Positions 1 to 7,566 of a stretch of 31,184 nucleotides of DNA are shown here, one piece after another. The position numbers were made by a program, and so were the translations under genes. Within the stretch, counting starts at the first letter, position 1; each line of letters begins with the position of its first letter. This DNA is from Comamonadaceae bacterium UBA2334 (GTDB lineage Bacteria; Pseudomonadota; Gammaproteobacteria; Burkholderiales; Burkholderiaceae_C), in contig DDUQ01000084.1 in NCBI GenBank assembly GCA_002344885.1, positions 81,334 through 112,517 on the forward strand, given 5' to 3'. Below the pieces are notes generated by a model. It was not told the origin of the DNA. It searched no databases and saw only the letters and a program-made list of their open reading frames with translations.

Positions 1-23
1 TCTACCAACTGAGCTAATCCCGC
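1..23 (-). tRNA. tRNA 5' portion, isotype not determinable (cut by window edge)
   Basis: Read on the minus strand, this segment starts GCGGGATTAGCTCAGTTGG, which is a 7-nt acceptor strand followed by a canonical D-arm start. The anticodon lies outside the window. The GCGGGAT acceptor strand would fit a glycine tRNA, but that is only a guess. It lies 6 nt downstream of the tRNA-Phe gene in the same orientation, so the two are probably one transcript. Confidence 0.75.
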
Positions 24-29
24 AAAACT

Positions 30-105
30 TGGTGGCCTGGGACGGAATCGAACCATCGACACGCGGATTTTCAATCCGCTGCTCTACCAACTGAGCTACC
101 GGGCC
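30..105 (-). tRNA. tRNA-Phe (GAA anticodon)
   Basis: The 76-nt minus-strand cloverleaf includes an encoded CCA end. The anticodon stem GCGGA/TCCGC carries the loop TTGAAAA, giving anticodon GAA. The D-arm and the T-arm (GATGG/CCGTC with TTCGATT loop) are regular. The acceptor stem GGCCCGG/CCAGGCC has one C·A mismatch at pair 5-68, which is unusual for this tRNA. It is followed after 6 nt by a second tRNA. Confidence 0.95.
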
Positions 106-114
106 AAGACCATG

Positions 115-120
115 ATTATA
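115..120 (-). promoter_or_regulatory. -10 box of a probable tRNA operon promoter
   Basis: On the minus strand a perfect TATAAT lies 9 nt upstream of the tRNA-Phe 5' end. No good -35 hexamer is found at 16-18 nt spacing. The stretch between this box and the end of the upstream regulator gene (about 121-242) holds no gene and no clear terminator that I can see. Confidence 0.5.
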
Positions 121-242
121 GCATCATATTTTCGTCACATATCGGCACTGAGTCATCCGCCGGGAACCTGGCAGAAAACTCAGCGGTTTTGCGCCCGATG
201 CGCCTTGCATGACCGCCCCATCTGCCCCGGAACAGACACGCA

Positions 243-926
243 TCAAAAGCCGGAACGCTTCCCCCTGGACAGGTCCACGCCCAATTGTTTGAGCTTGCGG
301 TACAAGTGGGTGCGTTCCAGACCGGTTTTTTCAGCGACACGCGTCATCGAGCCACCTTCCTTGGACAGGTGAAACTCGAAATAAGCCTTTTCAAACTCGT
401 CACGCGCATCACGCAAAGGCTTGTCGAGATCAAAATTCTGAGACGGTATCGGGCCCAGGTCTGCCACCACATCCGGCAACACCCCGCCTGTCATGGCAAA
501 TTCGACCGTCAGTTCCTGCGTGACCTTGGGTGCAACCGGTGCCGCAGCCCGAGGTTTTTCAGCAGTTTTGGTCAGCCCCTGTTCCACGGCCTTGAGCAGC
601 TTCTGCAGTGTGATGGGCTTTTCCAGAAACGACATGGCACCGATGCGCGTCGCCTCGACTGCCGTGTCGATGGTGGCATGCCCACTCATCATCACCACGG
701 GCATGGTCAGCAGGCCACTGCTCGACCATTCCTTGAGCAAGGTGACGCCATCGGTATCGGGCATCCAGATGTCCAGCAACACCAGGTCTGGCCGGTACTG
801 CAAACGCGCAGCGCGCGCCTGTGCCGCGTTCTCAGCCAGTTCGACGGCATGCCCTTCGTCGTTCAGGATTTCAGACAACAAATCCCTGATGCCCAGCTCG
901 TCATCCACCACCAGAATATTGGCCAT
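243..926 (-). CDS. NtrX-like response regulator lacking an AAA+ domain
   Basis: This 227-residue protein is a receiver domain (about residues 1-120) joined by an Ala/Pro-rich linker to a Fis-type helix-turn-helix (about 185-225, including TGLERTHLYRKLKQLGV). The receiver shows the acidic pair D8-D9, phosphoacceptor D52 in LLDIWMP, a Ser in MMSGHA and the conserved Lys in FLEKPI. Classical NtrC/NtrX regulators of about 450 residues carry a sigma-54-activating ATPase between these parts; here it is absent, so sigma-54 activation is not expected from this protein alone. The ATG is preceded by a GGAGAGG-type ribosome binding site. It follows the sensor kinase gene after 27 bp, which makes the two a likely phosphorelay pair. 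Targets cannot be read from the sequence. Confidence 0.9.
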   Translation of the reverse strand: MANILVVDDELGIRDLLSEILNDEGHAVELAENAAQARAARLQYRPDLVLLDIWMPDTDGVTLLKEWSSSGLLTMPVVMMSGHATIDTAVEATRIGAMSFLEKPITLQKLLKAVEQGLTKTAEKPRAAAPVAPKVTQELTVEFAMTGGVLPDVVADLGPIPSQNFDLDKPLRDARDEFEKAYFEFHLSKEGGSMTRVAEKTGLERTHLYRKLKQLGVDLSRGKRSGF

Positions 927-953
927 TGCCGCTGCCTCTCCACTCGTCTGTTG

Positions 954-3218
954 TTAATTCGCAACTGCGAATGATACCGTGACTTGTCCGCCCAGAACCC
1001 GGTCTTCGAACAACCGGTTGCCCAGCTCGATGCGGGCACCGTGCTCGTCCACAATTTTTTTGACGACTGCCAACCCCAACCCGGTCCCTCGGGCCTTGGT
1101 GGTGACATATGGCTCAAATGCCCGCTTGAGGATGTGCTCGGCAAAACCCGGCCCCTCATCGACAACGATCAGCCTCACACGTTGCCCGGTACTCCCCGGG
1201 CGCGTCTTGATGGTCACGATGCCACCGCCTTCGCCTGTCGCATCCTGCGCGTTCTGAACCAGGTTGTGAATGACTTGCCGAACCTGCTGTGCGTCTGCCC
1301 GGATAGGCGGGCAATCGGGCGAGAGGTCGATTCGCACCGGCACCGCCGCCTGCTCGTAGAGCGCCATGATTTCAATGACCAATGCGTTCAGATCGACGGC
1401 ATGCAGGTCCGCTGCGGGTAACCGGGCGTAGTCGCGGAACTCGTTGACCAGCCGCTTCATCGCATCCACCTGATCCACAATGGTTTTGACCGACTTCGTC
1501 AGCAAAGCCTTGTCTGCGCCCTCCAGCTTGCCGTCCAGCTTCATGGCCAGGCGCTCGGCAGACAGCTGAATGGGGGTCAACGGATTCTTGATCTCATGCG
1601 CCAGCCGCCGAGCCACTTCGCCCCAGGCTTTGGCACGCTGAGCCGACACCAACTCGGACACGTCATCAAACACCACCAAACGCTTTCCCTGGGGCAAATG
1701 CGCACCACGGGCAATGATGGTGATGCTGCCGCCAAACGGATCGTCTACCCCTTCGCTGCCCCATTCGAACGATTGCTGCCACGTGTCACCGTGCCGCGTG
1801 ACCACACCGTCTGACGGGTCAGGTGCAATTTGATCGAACTGTTGCAACACCCCTTGCGCCAACACGGCCAGCCCCGGCACTTCCGCCAGCGGCTGGTGAA
1901 TATGCTGAGCCAATGGCATGCGCAAAATGCGGGTCGCCCCCGGATTGATCGAGTCGATCCGCCCCATTTCGTCCAGCACCACCACACCGGCCGTGAGGTT
2001 GTCGAGAATGGTTTGCAGGTTGGCCCGTGCCGAATCCACTTGCGTGATGCTGGCATCCAAGGCCTGCCGCGTGTCGGCCAGCTGCTGCGTCATGTCGGCA
2101 AACGAACGGGTCAGACTGCCCAGTTCGTCGCGTGACGACATGGCCAGCTTGGGGGACAAATCACCCTTGGCCACATCGCGCACCCCTTCGGCCAGCATCA
2201 GCAGAGGGCGCACCAGTTGGTTGCCAAACACGGCCGCCAGCAGCACCGCCGAAAAGACCGACAAAAAAAGCGCCAGCGTCAGGGTGCCGATGTACATGCG
2301 CTTCAAGCCCTCTCGCACCAGCGCCCGCTCCTGATACTCCCGGTTGGCTGCCTGAACCGACAGGGCATTGGACACCAGCACCTCCGGCAACAGCTGAACC
2401 ACTTGCAGGAAGCGGGGCTCGGCCACCAGGCCGAATCCCTGGCTGTTGACCGGCACCCAGACACGTATCCGGGCCTGGTCGGAGGGAGAGCGGGTGGCCT
2501 TTTCGCTGCCGAGCTGATCTTCGAGCCCTTCGGTGGTGGTCACCGCGCGCTGCAGGCGCAGTTGCCGCAAAAAGGACGAACTGGGTCGCTCCGGGTTCAA
2601 CACAAACCGGGATTCACCGGCACTGGCCAGCAGCTGACCCGAAGCATTCCACAGCTGCACATCGGTTGCCGACAGTTGCTCGCGCAACCGGTCTATCGCC
2701 AGGGGCGCAGCGTTGTCCGACACGGCGGCCAACTGACCGGCTGCGAGGCGGGTTTTGGTCGTCAGATCGGCCGCCAGTGTGTCGATGGCGATGCGACCCA
2801 GGTTGACACCCCCGCTGAGGGCCGCCTCCACCCGGACATCAAACCAGCTTTCGATCGATCTCGACACGAACTGGTACGACACACCGTAAATCAGCAAGCC
2901 GGGCAACATGCCCACCAGCGCAAACACACCCGCGATTTTGGCCAGCAACCGGCTGCCGAACTTTTTGCGGCGAAACCGCGCCACAAGGCGCAACATGGCC
3001 CAGACAATGATGGCCAGCAACACCAACGCCACCAGCACGTTGACAGCCAGCAAACGGGCGTAATTGGCCTCGTACAGCGCGCGGTTGTCAGTGGCCGTGG
3101 TGAGCATGAACATCAACACCATCGCAAGCGCCAGCATGAACACCGAAGCGGCCAGCCAGGCCCACCTGCGACGCACGGTGCGATCGGCCGCTTTGCGAGC
3201 CTGCTCGGTTGGGCTCAT
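954..3218 (-). CDS. NtrY-like transmembrane sensor histidine kinase
   Basis: This 754-residue kinase has four hydrophobic segments (about 19-41, 54-77, 89-112 and 310-335), with a long probably periplasmic region between the third and fourth. These are followed by a HAMP linker, a PAS-like region (about 400-520), a HisKA dimerisation domain and a HATPase domain. H541 in RRLAHEIKNPLTP is the predicted phosphorylation site; the N box (NLVQNAQDA), G1 (DEGPGF) and G2 (TGLGLAVVKKIV) boxes are intact, so it should be active. This is the NtrY layout. Its start overlaps the DUF4390 stop by 4 bp (ATGA), and the cognate regulator follows. NtrY-type kinases are linked in other bacteria to nitrogen, redox or envelope signals; the signal here is unknown. 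Confidence 0.93.
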   Translation of the reverse strand: MSPTEQARKAADRTVRRRWAWLAASVFMLALAMVLMFMLTTATDNRALYEANYARLLAVNVLVALVLLAIIVWAMLRLVARFRRKKFGSRLLAKIAGVFALVGMLPGLLIYGVSYQFVSRSIESWFDVRVEAALSGGVNLGRIAIDTLAADLTTKTRLAAGQLAAVSDNAAPLAIDRLREQLSATDVQLWNASGQLLASAGESRFVLNPERPSSSFLRQLRLQRAVTTTEGLEDQLGSEKATRSPSDQARIRVWVPVNSQGFGLVAEPRFLQVVQLLPEVLVSNALSVQAANREYQERALVREGLKRMYIGTLTLALFLSVFSAVLLAAVFGNQLVRPLLMLAEGVRDVAKGDLSPKLAMSSRDELGSLTRSFADMTQQLADTRQALDASITQVDSARANLQTILDNLTAGVVVLDEMGRIDSINPGATRILRMPLAQHIHQPLAEVPGLAVLAQGVLQQFDQIAPDPSDGVVTRHGDTWQQSFEWGSEGVDDPFGGSITIIARGAHLPQGKRLVVFDDVSELVSAQRAKAWGEVARRLAHEIKNPLTPIQLSAERLAMKLDGKLEGADKALLTKSVKTIVDQVDAMKRLVNEFRDYARLPAADLHAVDLNALVIEIMALYEQAAVPVRIDLSPDCPPIRADAQQVRQVIHNLVQNAQDATGEGGGIVTIKTRPGSTGQRVRLIVVDEGPGFAEHILKRAFEPYVTTKARGTGLGLAVVKKIVDEHGARIELGNRLFEDRVLGGQVTVSFAVAN

Positions 3219-3994
3219 GGCGTTTTGACCGGTGTGCTGCCGGTTGCGCCGGCGGGCTCAGGATCGGGCGGATCCATCAGGCCCTGTCCTGGCTGGACTG
3301 TGTCGGGTACCGCCAGGCGTCTGCGCAAGTCAAGGTTCCATTCACTCTGTGCGTTGGTGCCCAACTGAAAGGGGCGGGGCAACAGGGCCAGGTCCAGCCT
3401 GAAGCGGAAATCCAGCACCAGGTCCGATTCACCCTCCACACGAGTGGCCTCGGCGACCTGCCAGTTCGCCAGCCGTGTGATGGAAGCGAGCGCGGCATTC
3501 AGGTTGTCATGGTTCTGGTGCAAGGCATATTGCAAGCCCCCACCCGGCCCCGCACCGGTGGCCACGCTCACCCGCCACTGGCGTGACAAGGGTTGAAACG
3601 CCAGCCGATAGGTGCGGCTGGCACTGCTCAGGCGCTTGTCCGTCCAGTACCAACGCTCGCGCAAAACATCGGCCTGCACCACAAAATAGAGCGGCACAGA
3701 TTTGGTCAACGCTTCTTCCATCGCTGGAGAAGGCGCAAAGTCGATGCGTGCCGAGACCTGAATGCCATCTGCCACCCGTTGCACCGCAACCTGCTGCAAC
3801 ACGGCTGCCCCAGCAGGTGTACCCACCAAGATGAGCCCGCAGACCCACCCACCAGCCAGCCAGACGGCAATGCGCCTGAGCGCCGTCAGCCCGATGCACC
3901 ACCCTTTGCCCAGCGCAAAGGCACCGCCACCTGCAAGCCGATGCTCAGGCGGGCAATTTGTCCAGTGCTGCGTAAAAGAAGCCGTCGTGTTCAC
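3215..3994 (-). CDS. DUF4390 exported protein (start uncertain)
   Basis: The C-terminal ~190 residues match the character of DUF4390 proteins, which in betaproteobacteria usually sit between rsmB and an NtrY-like kinase, as here. A signal-peptide-like stretch (RRIAVWLAGGWVCGLILVG, then an AGA cleavage site) precedes the mature part, so it probably acts in the periplasm. The start is a problem: no in-frame ATG lies between the rsmB stop and the signal peptide. The listed GTG at 3992-3994 overlaps rsmB by 50 bp and has no visible ribosome binding site. A CTG at 3887-3889, after a GGGTGG stretch, would give a 224-residue protein with an ordinary signal peptide. Function is unknown; coupling to the kinase suggests an envelope-signalling role, but this is inference. 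Confidence 0.75.
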   Translation of the reverse strand: MNTTASFTQHWTNCPPEHRLAGGGAFALGKGWCIGLTALRRIAVWLAGGWVCGLILVGTPAGAAVLQQVAVQRVADGIQVSARIDFAPSPAMEEALTKSVPLYFVVQADVLRERWYWTDKRLSSASRTYRLAFQPLSRQWRVSVATGAGPGGGLQYALHQNHDNLNAALASITRLANWQVAEATRVEGESDLVLDFRFRLDLALLPRPFQLGTNAQSEWNLDLRRRLAVPDTVQPGQGLMDPPDPEPAGATGSTPVKTP

Positions 3995-5522
3995 CGGCCG
4001 AATTGTCGGGCCAATCCGCGCCGCACAACGCCACACCGGGCAACAAATGACCCGGTGATGAGGCCGGCCGCACATCCGTGTGGCGCGACAGAAACGCATC
4101 AACCTGGGCCTGACCTTCCGCCTTGAAAACCGAGCAGGTGCAGTACACCATGCGGCCGCCGGGGGCCAGCAGTGGCCACAAGGCATCAAGCAGCTGGCGT
4201 TGCGTGGCCACCAGGGCGGTCACGTCCGTCGCCCGACGCAACCAGCGCACGTCCGGGTGCCTTCGCCCGATGCCCGAGGCCGTACAGGGGGCATCGAGCA
4301 AAATGGCATCGAACAACTGCCCATCCCACCAGGAGGGCACCGCTTCCGCGTCGGCCACCTTCACGTGCACGTCGCTGGCCAGGCCCGCCCCATGCGCGGG
4401 GGCTGGCAGCTGAAGCCGCTGCAGATTTTCAACTATGCGCTCGCTGCGTGCCGCATCCACCTCCAGCGCCAGCAATGACAGGCTGAGCCCCAGACGATGC
4501 GCCGCCTCCAGCAGGTGTGCCGTCTTGCCACCCGGTGCGGCACAGGCATCGAGCACCCGCAGCGGCCGCGCCGCCTGTGCACCGGCGCCATCCTGACGCA
4601 GTGACGCCCCGCCCAGCAGCAGCGGTGCCGCCAGCTGCGCGGCAGCATCCTGAACCGAGAACCAGCCATCGGCATAGCCCGGCAAGGCTTCCACCGCACC
4701 GCTGCGTGCGGCACCTGCGCGAGCCAGTGTCACACCGGCGGTGCCCACCAGGGCCCCATCGGCAAAATCTGCCCAACCCAACGGTTTCAGGTGTTCGAGA
4801 TAAGCCGCCCGGTCCAGCCTCGTCTCGTTGACCCGAAGGGTCAAGGGTGCCGGGTGGTTGCTGGCGCGCAGCACCGTTTGCCAGTGCTGGGGGTGGTCCC
4901 TTCGCACACGCTTGACCCACCATGCCGGGTGGTTCCACTGCGCCTCCCAATCGGTCTGGACCTGCGCCAGCAGGGCGACGGACTCCCGCAGAAACCGCCT
5001 GAGGCAGGCATTCACCAGCCCGGCCTGCGACGCCAGGCTGCGGACACTGCGCGCCGCCGCCACCGCCTGGTTCACCACCGTGAAGGCCGTGTAGCGGGGC
5101 ACGGTTGAGCTGCCCGCCTCCAACAATTGATCCGCCATGTCTGCGCTGGCGGCCACCTCCTGCTCGGCTTCGCCCACATCCTCCGGCACGGGCGGCATCG
5201 GTTTGCCTGCTTCGGCCAGGACCACACCGGGCAACAGCAACGCCAGCGCAGAACCCAGCAACGCACGCACCGCCAGCGGCGGCGTACGCTCCGCCAGCAC
5301 CGACACCAGCGCCATCGTGGTACCCAGATGACGCAGGGCGTGGAAGGTCAGTGCCTGCACGCCAGGGCGCAACTCGCCAGGCACGCCAGGCAAGGCATCT
5401 GCCAGCGAGCGACCCGCCTGAACCGCTTGCACGCAACGCGCCGTCTGCACCAATTGCTCGGCCAGGCTGACACGCCCACCTGAGCCGGGCACGGTCCCGC
5501 TGCGTGAGGCAGCGGGTGCCAT
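3945..5522 (-). CDS. rsmB: 16S rRNA (cytosine(967)-C5)-methyltransferase RsmB
   Basis: The protein has an N-terminal NusB-like helical domain (about residues 10-190) and a C-terminal SAM-dependent methyltransferase domain. Motif I is VLDACAAPGGKTAHLLE. Motif IV, DAPCTASGIGRRHPD, contains C413, and motif VI, YCTCSVF, contains C463; these are the two cysteines used by the RsmB/RsmF family, the TCS cysteine being the nucleophile. At 525 residues it is longer than the ~430 of E. coli RsmB, with low-complexity Ala/Gly insertions in both domains. The ATG at 5522 was chosen; a TTG at 5534, overlapping the previous gene by 4 bp, would add four residues. Here the gene heads the DUF4390/kinase/regulator chain. 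Confidence 0.95.
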   Translation of the reverse strand: MAPAASRSGTVPGSGGRVSLAEQLVQTARCVQAVQAGRSLADALPGVPGELRPGVQALTFHALRHLGTTMALVSVLAERTPPLAVRALLGSALALLLPGVVLAEAGKPMPPVPEDVGEAEQEVAASADMADQLLEAGSSTVPRYTAFTVVNQAVAAARSVRSLASQAGLVNACLRRFLRESVALLAQVQTDWEAQWNHPAWWVKRVRRDHPQHWQTVLRASNHPAPLTLRVNETRLDRAAYLEHLKPLGWADFADGALVGTAGVTLARAGAARSGAVEALPGYADGWFSVQDAAAQLAAPLLLGGASLRQDGAGAQAARPLRVLDACAAPGGKTAHLLEAAHRLGLSLSLLALEVDAARSERIVENLQRLQLPAPAHGAGLASDVHVKVADAEAVPSWWDGQLFDAILLDAPCTASGIGRRHPDVRWLRRATDVTALVATQRQLLDALWPLLAPGGRMVYCTCSVFKAEGQAQVDAFLSRHTDVRPASSPGHLLPGVALCGADWPDNSAGEHDGFFYAALDKLPA

Positions 5523-5530
5523 CCGCCGCG

Positions 5531-6451
5531 TCAAAGGGCGGCCCGCTTGTTCAGCAAGGCCACCGACACGCGTGAGTTCGGCTTGCGCCCCAGGTGGTCG
5601 CTGATGAACTGCGAGGCGTCGACCAGCTTGTCCAGGTCCAAGCCGGTGTCAATGCCCATGCCATGCAGCATGTAGACCACATCTTCGGTGGCCACGTTGC
5701 CCGTGGCACCCTTGGCATAAGGGCAACCGCCCAGCCCGGCAATCGAGGTGTCGAACTGCGCCACACCCATTTCAAGCGCTGCCAGCGTGTTGGCCAGCGC
5801 CTGGCCATAGGTGTCGTGGAAATGGCCGCTGATGTCTGCCACGTCGTAATGGCGCAGCGCAGCTTCGAGCGCGGCCTGCACCCTGCGCGGGGTGCCCACG
5901 CCGATGGTGTCGGCCACGCCCACATGGTCCACGCCGATGTCTTTCATCAGCCTGGCGACCAGCGCCACCCGTTCAGGCGACACCTCGCCCTCATACGGAC
6001 AGCCGACTGTGCAAGAAATCGCGCCCCTCACGCTTATTCCATTTGCATGGGCAGCTACCACGACAGGAGCAAACCGTTCAATGGACTCTGCAATCGAGCA
6101 ATTGATGTTCTTCTGGCTGAAAGCCTCGCTGGCGGCGCCGAACACCACCACCTCGTTGGCCCCGGCCGCCAGGGCACCTTCAAAGCCTTTCAAGTTGGGG
6201 GTCAGCACCGAATACACCACGTCGGCACGGCGCGGCAACCCGGCCATGACCTCGACCGCATCGCCCATCTGCGGCACCCATTTGGGCGACACGAAGCTGG
6301 TGGCCTCCAGGTGGCGCACACCGGCTTGCTGCAGCCGGTCGATCAGCCCGATCTTGACGGCGGCGGGCACCATCTGTTTTTCGTTCTGCAGCCCGTCGCG
6401 CGGGCCCACATCGACCAGTTTGACGCGGGTGGGGAGGTGGTTCAGGCTCAT
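5531..6451 (-). CDS. mvaB: hydroxymethylglutaryl-CoA lyase
   Basis: This 306-residue HMGL-like TIM-barrel enzyme cleaves 3-hydroxy-3-methylglutaryl-CoA to acetyl-CoA and acetoacetate, the last step of leucine degradation (LiuE in pseudomonads). The N-terminal VDVGPRDGLQNE carries the catalytic Arg and metal-binding Asp, HFHDTYG carries metal-binding His residues, and GLGGCPYAKGATGN holds the active-site Cys (C243). The ATG at 6451 was preferred to a TTG nine bases upstream. It shares strand and pathway with liuD, liuC and liuB. A short stretch at about 6014-6058 uses codons unlike the rest of the gene (GGA, ATA, AGG in a row) although the protein alignment looks uninterrupted. The 84 bp upstream (6461-6544) show no gene. 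Confidence 0.95.
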   Translation of the reverse strand: MSLNHLPTRVKLVDVGPRDGLQNEKQMVPAAVKIGLIDRLQQAGVRHLEATSFVSPKWVPQMGDAVEVMAGLPRRADVVYSVLTPNLKGFEGALAAGANEVVVFGAASEAFSQKNINCSIAESIERFAPVVVAAHANGISVRGAISCTVGCPYEGEVSPERVALVARLMKDIGVDHVGVADTIGVGTPRRVQAALEAALRHYDVADISGHFHDTYGQALANTLAALEMGVAQFDTSIAGLGGCPYAKGATGNVATEDVVYMLHGMGIDTGLDLDKLVDASQFISDHLGRKPNSRVSVALLNKRAAL

Positions 6452-6544
6452 GGGACTCAAGGGGTGAGGGGTAAAAATTCGGTCGACTACCCGCGCCTGC
6501 CGACGGACAACCCATCAGCCAAAACCGGCTGGAGGGCAAGGGTG

Positions 6545-7486
6545 TCAGTAGCCTTGGGTGACATCGACCACGCCCGCGAGGGATGACAGGGGCTCGCCGG
6601 CGGCCAGGGCCCCGATTTTGCGGGCAATCTGGGCCACGCTCTCGTCGCGCAACGTGCGTGCCGAGGTGTGGGGCGTGAGGGTGAGTTTGGGGTGCTGCCA
6701 GAACGGGTGCCCGGCGGGCAATGGCTCGGTGCGGAACACATCCAGCGTGGCACCGGCCAGGTGGCCACTGTCGAGCAGGGCCAGCAAGTCGGCATCCACC
6801 ACATGCGCACCACGTGCCACATTGATGACATAGCCACCGGGCTGCAGTTGCGACAGGGTCTGGTGGTTGAGGATGTTTTCGGTCTGCGTGGTCAGCGGCA
6901 ACAGGTTGACCAGCACGCGGCTGGCGGACAGGAACGCGGGCAACTGTTCCTCGCCCGCAAACGTGCGCACATGCGCCAACGGGCCGACGGCCGGTTTGGC
7001 GGATCGGCTCCAGCCATTGACCGTGAAATCAAACGCCTGCAGGGCCTGCGCCACGCGGCTGCCCAGCACACCCAAGCCCATGATGCCGACCGGGAAATCC
7101 GCCCGTTGGCGCGGCTTGCGGAACGCCCACTGGCCGGCGGCCATGTCGGCCTCGGCGCGGTCAAACTCGCGGAAATGCCGGATGACGGCCTGACAGACAT
7201 ATTCCGCCATCTGGACCGACATGCCTGCATCGTCCAGCCGCACCACGGCCAGGCCGGGCGGCAGCCGCAAACGCAACAGCGCATCGACACCTGCCCCGAT
7301 GTTGAACAGCGCCTTCAGGCCAGGCTGCTGGTCGATGAAGGTCTGCGGAGGGGCCCACACCACCCCATAGTCCGCCGCAGGCGCGCCGGGCGACCACAGC
7401 GACACGTCCGCCCCAGGCAAGGCGGCACGCAGCCCCTGCAACCAGGGTTCGGGGGCGGTGCCGGTACAACAGAAGGTGATGCGCAT
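6545..7486 (-). CDS. ghrA: glyoxylate/hydroxypyruvate reductase A type 2-hydroxyacid dehydrogenase
   Basis: This 313-residue NAD(P)H-dependent D-2-hydroxyacid dehydrogenase has the GhrA layout: an N-terminal substrate domain, a Rossmann fold starting at GIMGLGVLGSRVAQAL (GxGxxG), the catalytic Arg in INVARGAHVVD, the Glu in FRTEPLP and the His in LTLTPHTSA. The family reduces glyoxylate to glycolate and hydroxypyruvate to glycerate in the cytoplasm. It sits between the lyase and liuD genes on the same strand, but it is not a known step of leucine breakdown, so its place may be incidental. The ATG has no strong Shine-Dalgarno sequence. The 80 bp upstream contain a dispersed repeat rather than an obvious promoter. 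Confidence 0.88.
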   Translation of the reverse strand: MRITFCCTGTAPEPWLQGLRAALPGADVSLWSPGAPAADYGVVWAPPQTFIDQQPGLKALFNIGAGVDALLRLRLPPGLAVVRLDDAGMSVQMAEYVCQAVIRHFREFDRAEADMAAGQWAFRKPRQRADFPVGIMGLGVLGSRVAQALQAFDFTVNGWSRSAKPAVGPLAHVRTFAGEEQLPAFLSASRVLVNLLPLTTQTENILNHQTLSQLQPGGYVINVARGAHVVDADLLALLDSGHLAGATLDVFRTEPLPAGHPFWQHPKLTLTPHTSARTLRDESVAQIARKIGALAAGEPLSSLAGVVDVTQGY

Positions 7487-7495
7487 GTGTCAGAC

Positions 7496-7553
7496 AAAAA
7501 ATAGCATTCAACTCAATGAGGACAATCGCCAGAGGCAAAAATCATTCGAAAAC
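7496..7553. repeat. dispersed ~60-bp repeat, copy 1
   Basis: This AT-richer stretch fills the gap between ghrA and liuD. It reads AAAAATAGCATTCAACTC, then ACAATCGCCAGAGGC and a T/A-rich end. It can be aligned with copies at 25884-25945 and 30835-30895 through an ATAGC block, a central (A/T)AA(G/T)CG(C/G)CA block and a TTTCA/TTCGAAA-like end. No protein is encoded. I associate similar elements with intergenic regions of Comamonadaceae, from memory. Confidence 0.5.
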
Positions 7554-7566
7554 CTGGCCCGCAAGG

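Noticed and set aside
285..974. A 229-codon plus-strand frame over the response regulator
   Set aside because: Antisense shadow of a complete receiver/Fis protein, with no family resemblance and no ribosome binding site.
2217..3368. A 383-codon plus-strand open frame over the sensor kinase gene
   Set aside because: It is antisense to a clearly conserved histidine kinase, is rich in Gln/His/Arg, matches no known family and is explained by GC-skewed codon use.
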